In this document: in pieces, positions 1 through 4,589 of the stretch
How the letters are laid out: each line of letters begins with the position of its first letter
Numbering within the stretch: the stretch's first letter is position 1
NCBI GenBank assembly: GCA_020631035.1
Contig: JAHDIA010000397.1
Span: 1-5,953 of the forward strand
Source: Chitinophagales bacterium
GTDB lineage: Bacteria; Bacteroidota; Bacteroidia; Chitinophagales; UBA2359
Reading direction: 5' to 3'
Length of the DNA stretch: 5,953 nt
Notes under the pieces: generated by a model
What the model was told of the DNA's origin: nothing
What the model saw: only the letters and a program-made list of their open reading frames with translations
Database searches by the model: none
Position numbers and translations under genes: made by a program

Positions 1-505
1 GAAAACCAGAACTAACTATATAACAAAAATCTACAGAAGGCTCAACACTCGATTCAATAGGAAACCCTAAAGGTATGGCATCACCATCCTTATAAAATTT
101 TACTGTAATAGTGTATTCCCCATTAGGAATACTATAATCATTCATATACAAGTAATTAGCTAAAGAATGTTCAATTGTTACTGTTTGATCATCATTCCAA
201 ATTTCCCAAAAAGCTTTGTATGAAGCTAGATCTAAAGAACCATCATAATCTGCATTCCTTGCTACAGTTAAGACATCTGTCTCTTCATTTGCTGTAAGCA
301 CTACAAATGGAATATCAGCAGGTAATTCAGTGCAACTCCACTCTATAAATGGATTAGGATTAAAAGGAACATTCTTAAAGTCCCCACTCTCTTTTACTTC
401 TTTAGCAGTAATCGGAGCATCGGTCACTCCAGTCAAAACATCAACTTTTTCGCAACTGGCAAATACACATAGGATTGCCAGTAAATAAAATATTCTCTTC
501 TTCAT
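1..505 (-). CDS. Putative lipoprotein of unknown function, 3' end outside the window
   Basis: The gene reads leftwards from an ATG at 505 and stays open to the window edge, giving 168 visible residues. Residues 2-4 are KKR, followed by a hydrophobic stretch (5-16) and a lipobox ending FASC, with Cys18 as the expected lipidated residue. This is a type II (lipoprotein) signal peptide. After Cys18 comes EKVDV, then an acidic, polar, probably beta-rich domain with W56, C58, W100, W103 and C161. Alternating segments such as residues 129-138 (GEYTITVKFY) resemble beta strands of an Ig-like fold, but I recognise no named domain. The last visible residues (CYIVSSGF) suggest the C-terminus is near. 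The start is fixed by the signal peptide and by a Bacteroidota-type promoter ending 35 nt upstream; no Shine-Dalgarno sequence is visible. It is probably transcribed alone. Gene identity and signal peptide are well supported; function is unknown. Confidence 0.85.
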   Translation of the reverse strand, partial: MKKRIFYLLAILCVFASCEKVDVLTGVTDAPITAKEVKESGDFKNVPFNPNPFIEWSCTELPADIPFVVLTANEETDVLTVARNADYDGSLDLASYKAFWEIWNDDQTVTIEHSLANYLYMNDYSIPNGEYTITVKFYKDGDAIPLGFPIESSVEPSVDFCYIVSSGF

Positions 506-539
506 TTTATTATATTGATTTGGTTAATTAAATATACTT

Positions 540-582
540 CAAATGTAAGCTGCTTTTACCCTATTTGCCAAGCACATTTTTT
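540..582 (-). promoter_or_regulatory. Promoter of the lipoprotein gene starting at 505
   Basis: In gene orientation the -7 box is TACATTTG (540-547), a match to TAnnTTTG. The -33 TTG is at 569-571, exactly 21 nt upstream. It is extended to TGTGCTTG (569-576) and preceded by a run of six A (577-582). This is the Bacteroidota housekeeping promoter form. The expected transcription start is near 534, giving a leader of about 30 nt. Confidence 0.75.
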
Positions 583-612
583 GCCCTTTTTAACTACAAA
601 AAAGATTCATCA

Positions 613-663
613 ATGATTTTTTCAGTATTTGTAAAAAACTACATTACAAATACTTAGAATCAT
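613..663. repeat. Large imperfect palindrome
   Basis: The inner arms AGTATTTGTA (624-633) and TACAAATACT (645-654) are perfectly complementary around an 11-nt loop. Outer arms ATGATT (613-618) and AATCAT (658-663) extend the structure across 5-nt and 3-nt unpaired segments. It lies upstream of the promoter at 540-582. On the plus strand it is followed by six T (663-668), so it resembles a plus-strand terminator, yet no plus-strand gene precedes it. Its role is unknown. Confidence 0.55.
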
Positions 664-740
664 TTTTTCACTAGAAAACTATAACCAAAAAATAAGGCTC
701 TACAATGGGCTTTTTCCTATCACAGCTACTGTCAAGTGTT

Positions 741-769
741 GTCAATTTTACACTTTGAGTAAAATTGGC
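741..769. repeat. Inverted repeat, 9-bp perfect arms
   Basis: CAATTTTAC (743-751) and GTAAAATTG (759-767) are perfect complements with a 7-nt loop. As RNA, a G-U and a G-C pair extend the stem to 741-769. No promoter or gene is directly attached, and no T-run follows on either strand, so it is not a standard terminator. Confidence 0.5.
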
Positions 770-886
770 ATCTAAAAATCTTTATAATGGATATGGAAAA
801 AGGCATTGGCGCATTTGTTCCGTCCTTACAAATATAAGCATATTTTGTCAATATGTAGCATCGAAGCATTTAGATGTATTTGAGTA

Positions 887-917
887 AATGAGTACTTACT
901 CATTAGGGCTAATGAGT
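887..917. repeat. Two overlapping palindromes sharing a middle arm
   Basis: AATGAGTA (887-894) pairs with TACTCATT (897-904). The same middle segment, as ACTCATTAG (898-906), also pairs with CTAATGAGT (909-917). The heptamer AATGAGT therefore alternates in direction at 887, 898 and 911. The two pairings share the middle arm and cannot form at the same time in one strand. The element lies just beyond the minus-strand terminator at 931-969, so it is probably outside that transcript. It could be a protein-binding array; function is unknown. Confidence 0.5.
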
Positions 918-930
918 GATGAGTTATTAC

Positions 931-969
931 TAAATAAAAAAGGCCACAACAAAATTGTTTGTTGTGACC
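931..969 (-). terminator. Rho-independent terminator, minus strand
   Basis: On the minus strand the arms at 958-969 and 942-953 form a 12-position stem with one mismatch around a 4-nt loop (954-957), core TTGTTGTG. Six T (936-941), then ATTT, follow directly. This is a good intrinsic terminator. The only upstream minus-strand gene is the mini-lipoprotein gene (1174-1299), which already has a terminator at 1087-1134. This one may be a back-up, or may end a separate small transcript. Confidence 0.7.
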
Positions 970-970
970 A

Positions 971-1002
971 GTATAAAATTAACGAACAAGAGCATTTTAT
1001 AC
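971..1002. repeat. Inverted repeat next to the terminator
   Basis: GTATAAAAT (971-979) and ATTTTATAC (994-1002) are perfect 9-bp arms around a 14-nt loop that holds most of the 12-mer GAACAAGAGCAT (984-995). The hairpin ends one base from the terminator stem at 942-969, so a minus-strand transcript would carry two hairpins in tandem. Confidence 0.5.
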
Positions 1003-1146
1003 TAAGATAAGACATATTTTTCAATATTGCTATAGTATTTAAGATAAAATCTATATAAAAGTACTTAAAAAGCACCTATTTAACATAAAAAATCCGTTGA
1101 GCAGCTTAGATTTACATCTTTCGCCACCCAACGGGAACAAGAGCAT
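984..1146. repeat. Direct repeat pair of a 12-mer, one copy before each terminator
   Basis: GAACAAGAGCAT occurs at 984-995 and again at 1135-1146. Both copies are preceded by AACG, with two extra bases in the second. In minus-strand direction each copy precedes a terminator hairpin: the second abuts the stem ending at 1134, and the first lies 14 nt before the stem at 969. The coordinates span both copies. Partial duplication of a terminator region is one explanation. Confidence 0.45.
1087..1134 (-). terminator. Terminator of the mini-lipoprotein gene, with GUAA tetraloop
   Basis: Read on the minus strand, CCGTTGGGTGGC (1134-1123) pairs continuously with GCTGCTCAACGG (1105-1094), counting three G-U wobbles. 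Inside, AGAT and ATCT pair around GTAA (1112-1115), a GNRA-type tetraloop. One A and then six T (1092-1087) follow the stem. It begins 39 nt after the stop codon at 1174, the expected place for the gene's terminator. The stem is much richer in G+C than the sequence around it. Confidence 0.75.
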
Positions 1147-1173
1147 AAAATATTTGTTAACTATAAAAACTTT

Positions 1174-1299
1174 TTAAAAGGCTTTATTACTAGTCATGGT
1201 ATTGCCTTTTACTAATTTTTGTGTTGGATTTTCTTTGGTACAAGAACTCAACAAAATCATTGTACAAAAAATGAAGGCTACAAAATTTAATGTTTTCAT
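1174..1299 (-). CDS. Mini-lipoprotein, 41 aa
   Basis: An ATG at 1299 opens a 41-codon frame ending in TAA at 1174-1176. It begins MKTLNF, continues with a hydrophobic core (residues 5-17) and ends the signal with LLSSC, with lipid-accepting Cys20. The mature peptide would be only 22 residues, start with CTKENP, and be basic and polar (K22, K28, K31, K39). Three things support a real gene: the complete lipoprotein signal, a promoter of the same type as those of its longer neighbours (1412-1455), and a strong terminator 39 nt after the stop. An in-frame TAA at 1306-1308 rules out an upstream start. There is no Shine-Dalgarno sequence. Very small lipoproteins such as entericidins and colicin-release proteins have similar sizes, but I see no sequence basis for equating them. 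It could also be the remnant of a longer lipoprotein gene. Confidence 0.7.
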   Translation of the reverse strand: MKTLNFVAFIFCTMILLSSCTKENPTQKLVKGNTMTSNKAF

Positions 1300-1406
1300 A
1301 ATTGATTAATTTTAAATTCTAAAAATTACTATTTGATCAATTCAAGTATGCACTCATTTGATCTTTTTAATGCATCTTGGGACTTGCTTATTACCCCAAT
1401 TGATTA
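1300..1406 (-). other. Long structured leader of the mini-lipoprotein gene
   Basis: Predicted untranslated leader. Three pairings are possible: TTGGG with CCCAA; TGCAT (1371-1375) with ATGCA (1348-1352); and GATCAA (1358-1363) with TTGATC (within 1333-1340). The last two interleave in the order of an H-type pseudoknot. A six-codon frame, MSAYLN, also starts inside the leader (ATG at 1355-1357). All stems are 5-6 bp, so chance is a real alternative. No known riboswitch class is recognised. Confidence 0.3.
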
Positions 1407-1411
1407 TACCT

Positions 1412-1455
1412 CAAAGTTAAAGCAAAACCTCCCCTACATACAAGTACACATTTTT
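1412..1455 (-). promoter_or_regulatory. Promoter of the mini-lipoprotein gene
   Basis: In gene orientation the -7 box is TAACTTTG (1412-1419). The -33 TTG is at 1441-1443, 21 nt upstream, within TGTACTTG (1441-1448). Five A (1451-1455) precede it. A start near 1406 gives a leader of about 105 nt, far longer than the 30-45 nt leaders of the other lipoprotein genes in the window. Confidence 0.7.
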
Positions 1456-1929
1456 CACTTTTTATGATTTATTTTTGGAAAAAAAATAGTCCAAATTGCT
1501 TAAAACCACCATTACAATCAACTGAAAAACAACAACTTACAACAATCACACAAAAAGTCTCTTTTATTATATTTTTGTTACAAAAAAGATTGTTTTTTTC
1601 TCAAAAAATGCTTAAATTGAGGGTACATTTATCTAGCTTGTCGAGAGTGTTTTTATTTTTATGGGGCAAGGTTCAAAGGGAAATGACTGAGTTTGGTCTG
1701 CTTAACCCCATATCAAGTATGGGACAAGCATTTAGGCTTCCCCACACATCCCCCTGTTTCCTTAATCGTGAAAATGAGCGATTTTTATTATATGAGGGAT
1801 GTTTTGTAATTTTGCCTTCCAAAAAACTAATCATTCTAACAACCTACCTACTTCATTGCTATACACCTATGTGATGCTGCCCAATAAGTTGGGTAAGGCT
1901 ATCTATATGTATACTTAAGAGCTAATTAT
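1456..1929. other. Intergenic region without a convincing gene
   Basis: The stretch is AT-rich with a mixed central part. It holds two modest hairpins: CCCATA/TATGGG (1707-1712 and 1718-1723) and CCCAA/TTGGG (1880-1884 and 1889-1893). TAnnTTTG-like octamers on the plus strand at 1470, 1570 and 1807 all lack a TTG about 21 nt upstream. The 136-codon plus-strand frame at 1464-1874 has no signal peptide, no domain and a low-complexity start, and I do not accept it as a gene. A decayed gene or a small RNA cannot be excluded. Confidence 0.5.
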
Positions 1930-1937
1930 TTATAGAA

Positions 1938-1956
1938 AAAAAGGTATCACCTTTTT
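1938..1956. promoter_or_regulatory. Operator-like palindrome, distal copy
   Basis: AAAAAGGTATCACCTTTTT is a 19-bp palindrome with 8-bp perfect arms and a 3-bp centre. It shares the core AAAGGTrwCACCTTT with a second palindrome centred 54 bp downstream, in the same register. The separation is close to five helical turns, so a protein bound at both would sit on one face of the DNA. It overlaps a further inverted repeat, TTAATTA-gta-TAATTAA (1955-1971). Confidence 0.5.
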
Positions 1957-1991
1957 AATTAGTATAATTAAGCCAAAGAAAGAAAAGCTTA

Positions 1992-2010
1992 TTAAAGGTG
2001 ACACCTTTAA
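1992..2010. promoter_or_regulatory. Operator-like palindrome, proximal copy
   Basis: TTAAAGGTGACACCTTTAA has 9-bp perfect arms around a single central base. A one-base loop is unsuited to an RNA hairpin, so a binding site for a dimeric regulator is more plausible. It lies just upstream of the candidate -33 region of the gene at 2075, where either an activator or a repressor could act. Confidence 0.55.
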
Positions 2011-2034
2011 ATCATTAATTAAATAGCCTTCAAG

Positions 2035-2042
2035 TATATTTG
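2035..2042 (+). promoter_or_regulatory. Candidate -7 box for the 481-aa gene
   Basis: TATATTTG matches TAnnTTTG and lies 32 nt before the ATG at 2075. No TTG is found at the matching -33 distance. This promoter is therefore weaker than, or different from, those of the lipoprotein genes, and may need an activator bound at the adjacent palindromes. Confidence 0.4.
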
Positions 2043-2074
2043 ACAAATTGACGAATAGAATAAAACTAGTTTGA

Positions 2075-3520
2075 ATGGACAAGAGCAAATTGGTAGAGAT
2101 GTTGCGTACCCTCTCTACAGATGAAATGAAAGAATTTAGTAAGTATATGGAGAGCAATACCTCTTTTCGCAAGACAGGGGGCGTGTTTGCCATGTTCAAC
2201 TACCTAAAAAAACACCACCCAGAATTTCCTGCTAAAAAGATAGACAAAGAGGTGGTTCACAAGAAAATATTCAAAGGAGAGAAAAAATTCAACCGCCGCT
2301 TCTTCGATCTAATGTCTCAGTTATACAAGACCCTAGAAGATTTTTTGGTACTCAAAAAATTAGAAGAAAAAGAAATAGAACGCAACTTCTTATTGCTAGA
2401 GGTTTTAAAGGAAAGAAAACTAGACAACCTCTTCTTTCTAAAAATCAACAGCATCGAAAAAGAATGGGAGAAAAATCCACCGCCTGGGATAGAGCAATTA
2501 CACAATGAGTATAAGTTGGCGTATGCTTGTTTTATGCATCCTCAATATTCTACTCTACCCAATTCCCCAATTGGTCCTGATAGTCTTTTAAAAGAAATTG
2601 AAAAATACTATTTTTCTTTAAAATTATATTATAATGTACTACTAACAAATAGGGGGAATTATTATATTAATAACAACAAAGAAGAATTTACAGCTTTATT
2701 AAATAATTCTCTTGTAACCAATCATACCATTCCACAGGTACAAATATATGCGCTATTATTAAAAGCATACAAAGAGAATCATTTCAAAGAGTACAAAACC
2801 TTAAAAAAGCATTTTGTAGATAATTTAAAATTTTATACTAAATATGAAAAACGAGACATATTAATCTTGTTAGAAGGCTATTGTATAAAAGATTATTATA
2901 TTAATAAAAACATAGAGTCATTAAAAAATTTATTCAATATATATCAATATGGAATAGAACACAAGCTATATATAGAAGATGGATATATTGAAAGTAATAA
3001 TTTTATAAATATAGTAAATGTTGCTTGTTCTATAAAAGAATTAGATTGGGCTAATAACTTTATAAAACAAAACAATCAATTTTTACAATTAGAGGAACAA
3101 TCAGATATTATTGCCTTATGTAGTGCTATAGTCAGTTTTAATAAAGAAGATTATGAACAAGTATTGACTATATTAAGTACAGTAAAATTTCAAGATGCCA
3201 ACTATGCGATACAGGCAAGAGGTTTTCTACTCAAAACATACTATGAATTAGACTACGAATATGAAGAACTTTTTTTCAATTTGGTTAAATCCTTTAGCAT
3301 TTACTTAAACAGAAATAAACTTATATCTGAGAATATAAAAATAGCAAATCTTAACTTTATAAAATTTATTAACAAACTGCAATTAATAAAAAATGACTCA
3401 CCACAAAATATTGAAAATTTATTAAAAGAGATGAACAATATTCCAATGATTAGTTATAAAAAATGGTTACTTAGTAAAGTAAATTCTCAGCTAAAAAAGC
3501 AAAAGCCCTATCCTTATTAA
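2075..3520 (+). CDS. 481-aa helix-rich cytoplasmic protein of unknown function
   Basis: An open frame of 481 codons without signal peptide or transmembrane segment, so probably cytoplasmic. The N-terminal part (about 1-130) has charged amphipathic helices: a LVEMLRTLSTDEMKEFSKYM opening, FAMFNYLKKHHPEFP near 39-53, a KFNRRFFDLMSQLYKTLEDF segment near 72-91, and a strongly charged LKKLEEKEIERN stretch near 94-105. The rest is a run of helices rich in N, Y, I, K and L with aromatic and alanine spacing (for example near 360-400) that looks like an alpha-solenoid or TPR-like array. No catalytic motif is visible. The arrangement recalls multi-copy hypothetical proteins of Bacteroidota, but this is an impression. 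Hand counting gives 180 G+C of 480 bases at 2101-2580 but 89 of 420 at 2581-3000, a sharp step near residue 169. The gene is alone on its strand and preceded by paired palindromes. The ATG at 2075 has no Shine-Dalgarno sequence. Confidence 0.85.
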   Translation: MDKSKLVEMLRTLSTDEMKEFSKYMESNTSFRKTGGVFAMFNYLKKHHPEFPAKKIDKEVVHKKIFKGEKKFNRRFFDLMSQLYKTLEDFLVLKKLEEKEIERNFLLLEVLKERKLDNLFFLKINSIEKEWEKNPPPGIEQLHNEYKLAYACFMHPQYSTLPNSPIGPDSLLKEIEKYYFSLKLYYNVLLTNRGNYYINNNKEEFTALLNNSLVTNHTIPQVQIYALLLKAYKENHFKEYKTLKKHFVDNLKFYTKYEKRDILILLEGYCIKDYYINKNIESLKNLFNIYQYGIEHKLYIEDGYIESNNFINIVNVACSIKELDWANNFIKQNNQFLQLEEQSDIIALCSAIVSFNKEDYEQVLTILSTVKFQDANYAIQARGFLLKTYYELDYEYEELFFNLVKSFSIYLNRNKLISENIKIANLNFIKFINKLQLIKNDSPQNIENLLKEMNNIPMISYKKWLLSKVNSQLKKQKPYPY

Positions 3521-3547
3521 ATAAATAAGAATAGGGATATAGCTTTT
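3501..3547. terminator. Bidirectional terminator between convergent genes, overlapping a stop codon
   Basis: The 5' arm is AAAAGC plus CCTATCCTTATT, within 3501-3518. The 3' arm is AATAAGAATAGGG (3524-3536), a five-base bulge, then GCTTTT (3542-3547). The stem has one mismatch. T-rich sequence follows on the plus strand (CTTTT), and on the minus strand the stem continues into GCTTTTTT. The last six codons and the stop of the plus-strand gene form one arm. The convergent gene ends at 3568, 21 nt away, so the hairpin is placed to stop both transcripts. Confidence 0.65.
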
Positions 3548-3567
3548 CTTTTATAAAAAAATATAAT

Positions 3568-4158
3568 TTATGGTTGGAAAATCGCAGATGTTGCTCCCCC
3601 ACCATTTCCATTAGCACCACATACAGTATTTGAACTACAACTTCTCCAAGTTTTACCGTTGTCTCCATTTTGCACATCTAAACAAATAGACATTTCAACA
3701 GGTATCAAAGTCACATTAGGATATGTCCCCTCTGAATAAATAACTGTCATATCAACTTCTACATTACCTCCTAGTGCTGGTGCTGGATACTCTACAGTAG
3801 ATGTATTATAGGTAACAGTGTTACCTCCAGCCCATGAACTTACAAAATCCCATTGATAGGCAAATACATTAGCATTAGAATTTAACTCCGGATAAGCACC
3901 TCCATAATTAGGGTTTTGTAAGCAATTAAAAGTTAATAGATTGCCATTATCAAAATCAACAACTACCAGAAAAGGTTGTTTATTTAAATAGTCCTCAGGG
4001 TCTCCCCAACAAGTTAAACTGCTTTGAATCACTGATTCTTTTTTCTCAGCCACTTGCTCACTCTGGCTTGCAGTGTTCAATTCTGCTAAATCTGTCTTCT
4101 GACAGCTTACAAGTGCAAATAGGATTGCACACATCAAAATTACTAGGCTCTTGTTCAT
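3568..4158 (-). CDS. Putative surface lipoprotein of unknown function, 196 aa
   Basis: The protein starts MNKSLVILMCAILFALVSC: positive N-terminus, hydrophobic core and lipobox ALVSC with Cys19. The mature protein begins CQKTDL and has a polar, Q/E/K-rich linker (20-47). A probably beta-rich domain follows, with W51, W103, W109 and W171 and five cysteines (50, 79, 159, 174, 180), which could form disulfides in the envelope. A GNGGG run (184-188) precedes the C-terminal AIFQP. The CQK plus acidic residue start resembles lipoprotein export signals described for Capnocytophaga (consensus QKDDE), so surface exposure is plausible; this is inference. It is related to the gene at 4590-5309 in the signal region, in the SCQKT(D/E)L junction and in upstream DNA. 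It has its own promoter and a shared terminator at 3501-3547. No domain is recognised. Confidence 0.88.
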   Translation of the reverse strand: MNKSLVILMCAILFALVSCQKTDLAELNTASQSEQVAEKKESVIQSSLTCWGDPEDYLNKQPFLVVVDFDNGNLLTFNCLQNPNYGGAYPELNSNANVFAYQWDFVSSWAGGNTVTYNTSTVEYPAPALGGNVEVDMTVIYSEGTYPNVTLIPVEMSICLDVQNGDNGKTWRSCSSNTVCGANGNGGGATSAIFQP

Positions 4159-4320
4159 TATTATTCGTTTTTAATAGTTAAGTAAATATTCGTTAATTAT
4201 AGCCCAAAGTTAAGGGAGGAATGCCCACTTGGTCAATTACACTTTTTTGAAAAATTATTGTCGATTTGTGACTGAATCAGCTCCCAAAACAAGCGTAAGC
4301 ATTTGTTTCTCAACAACTTA
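4159..4320 (-). repeat. Upstream region related to 5310-5472
   Basis: The leader, promoter and about 80 nt beyond it can be aligned by eye with the region upstream of the next lipoprotein gene (5310-5472). Shared blocks include TTTTAATAGTTAA just before the gene, the promoter boxes, AAATTATTGTC (about 4252-4262 and 5404-5414), and a shared stretch of TAAGC, TGTTT and AACAA near the far end. This indicates duplication of gene plus control region. The alignment was made by eye. Confidence 0.6.
4205..4248 (-). promoter_or_regulatory. Promoter of the lipoprotein gene starting at 4158
   Basis: In gene orientation the -7 box is TAACTTTG (4205-4212). The -33 TTG is at 4234-4236 with a 21-nt spacer, inside TGTAATTG (4234-4241), and six A (4243-4248) lie upstream. 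The expected start is near 4199, giving a leader of about 40 nt. Confidence 0.8.
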
Positions 4321-4327
4321 AAACCCA

Positions 4328-4389
4328 CTCCAAAACTTCAAATTTTATGCTCAAAAATGCTGTTTTTGAGCATGAAATTTGTTTTGGAG
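4328..4389. repeat. 62-bp near-perfect palindrome
   Basis: CTCCAAAA (4328-4335) pairs with TTTTGGAG (4382-4389). CAAATTT (4339-4345) pairs with AAATTTG (4375-4381). ATGCTCAAAAA (4347-4357) pairs with TTTTTGAGCAT (4363-4373). One T/G position (a G-U wobble in plus-strand RNA), one 3-base bulge (4336-4338) and a 5-nt loop are the only interruptions, giving about 26 Watson-Crick pairs. It lies 200 nt after the gene ending at 4590 and 170 nt before the start at 4158. Neither strand has a strong T-run directly after it, so a simple terminator is not obvious. Confidence 0.75.
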
Positions 4390-4589
4390 GCATTATTCCC
4401 CTTATTTAAGGGCTTATGAGAACAGGAAAAAGAGTGTGTTTAGCGTTTGCGTTTCTTGCATTACATAATATAAAGACTTATATGTCTTATTTGGTAACGA
4501 TTTTGCCACTATGTCCACTTCCTTGTCTCATATGTTGATATATAGCCCTAAAGACTTAGAGCGTTACCATTTCATCTAAATTTTTATCA
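4390..4589. other. Intergenic region with several inverted repeats
   Basis: No gene is seen. CCCTTA/TAAGGG with a 2-nt centre lies at 4399-4412, and AAGAC/GTCTT at 4473-4488. TGGTAACG (4492-4499) and CGTTACCA (4562-4569) are perfect 8-bp inverted repeats 62 bp apart. AAAGACTTA is directly repeated at 4472-4480 and 4551-4559. The TGGTAACG pair begins 20 nt after the stop at 4590 and would fold in the transcript of that gene, but the loop is long and no U-run follows. The functional terminator of that gene is not clear. Confidence 0.45.

Noticed and set aside
829..836. TAnnTTTG-like octamer on the minus strand (TATATTTG) as a promoter
   Set aside because: The nearest TTG is only 12 nt upstream, there is no A-run plus TGTnnTTG, and no credible frame follows (the longest following it is about 24 codons).
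1042..1146. 31-codon minus-strand frame beginning MLLFPLGG across the terminator
   Set aside because: It runs through the terminator hairpin and its T-run, and has no signal peptide. The structure explains the unusual composition better than coding does.
506..1173. CRISPR array or direct-repeat array
   Set aside because: The repeats here are inverted, differ from one another and are unevenly spaced; there are no regular repeat-spacer units.
1464..1874. 136-codon plus-strand frame
   Set aside because: Low-complexity K/Q/F-rich start from A- and T-runs, no signal peptide or domain, no promoter with a proper -33 box. Its first codons lie directly upstream of the divergent mini-lipoprotein promoter. 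Judged a chance frame.
1930..2199. 89-codon minus-strand frame
   Set aside because: It overlaps the start of the 481-aa gene and the operator-like palindromes. The hydrophobic I/L/S-rich translation is what antisense of AT-rich DNA gives.
2317..2505. 62-codon minus-strand frame
   Set aside because: Entirely antisense inside the 481-aa gene, with no independent support.
3471..3677. 68-codon minus-strand frame
   Set aside because: It overlaps the end of the 196-aa lipoprotein gene in another frame, and the terminator and 3' end of the convergent gene. No signal of its own.
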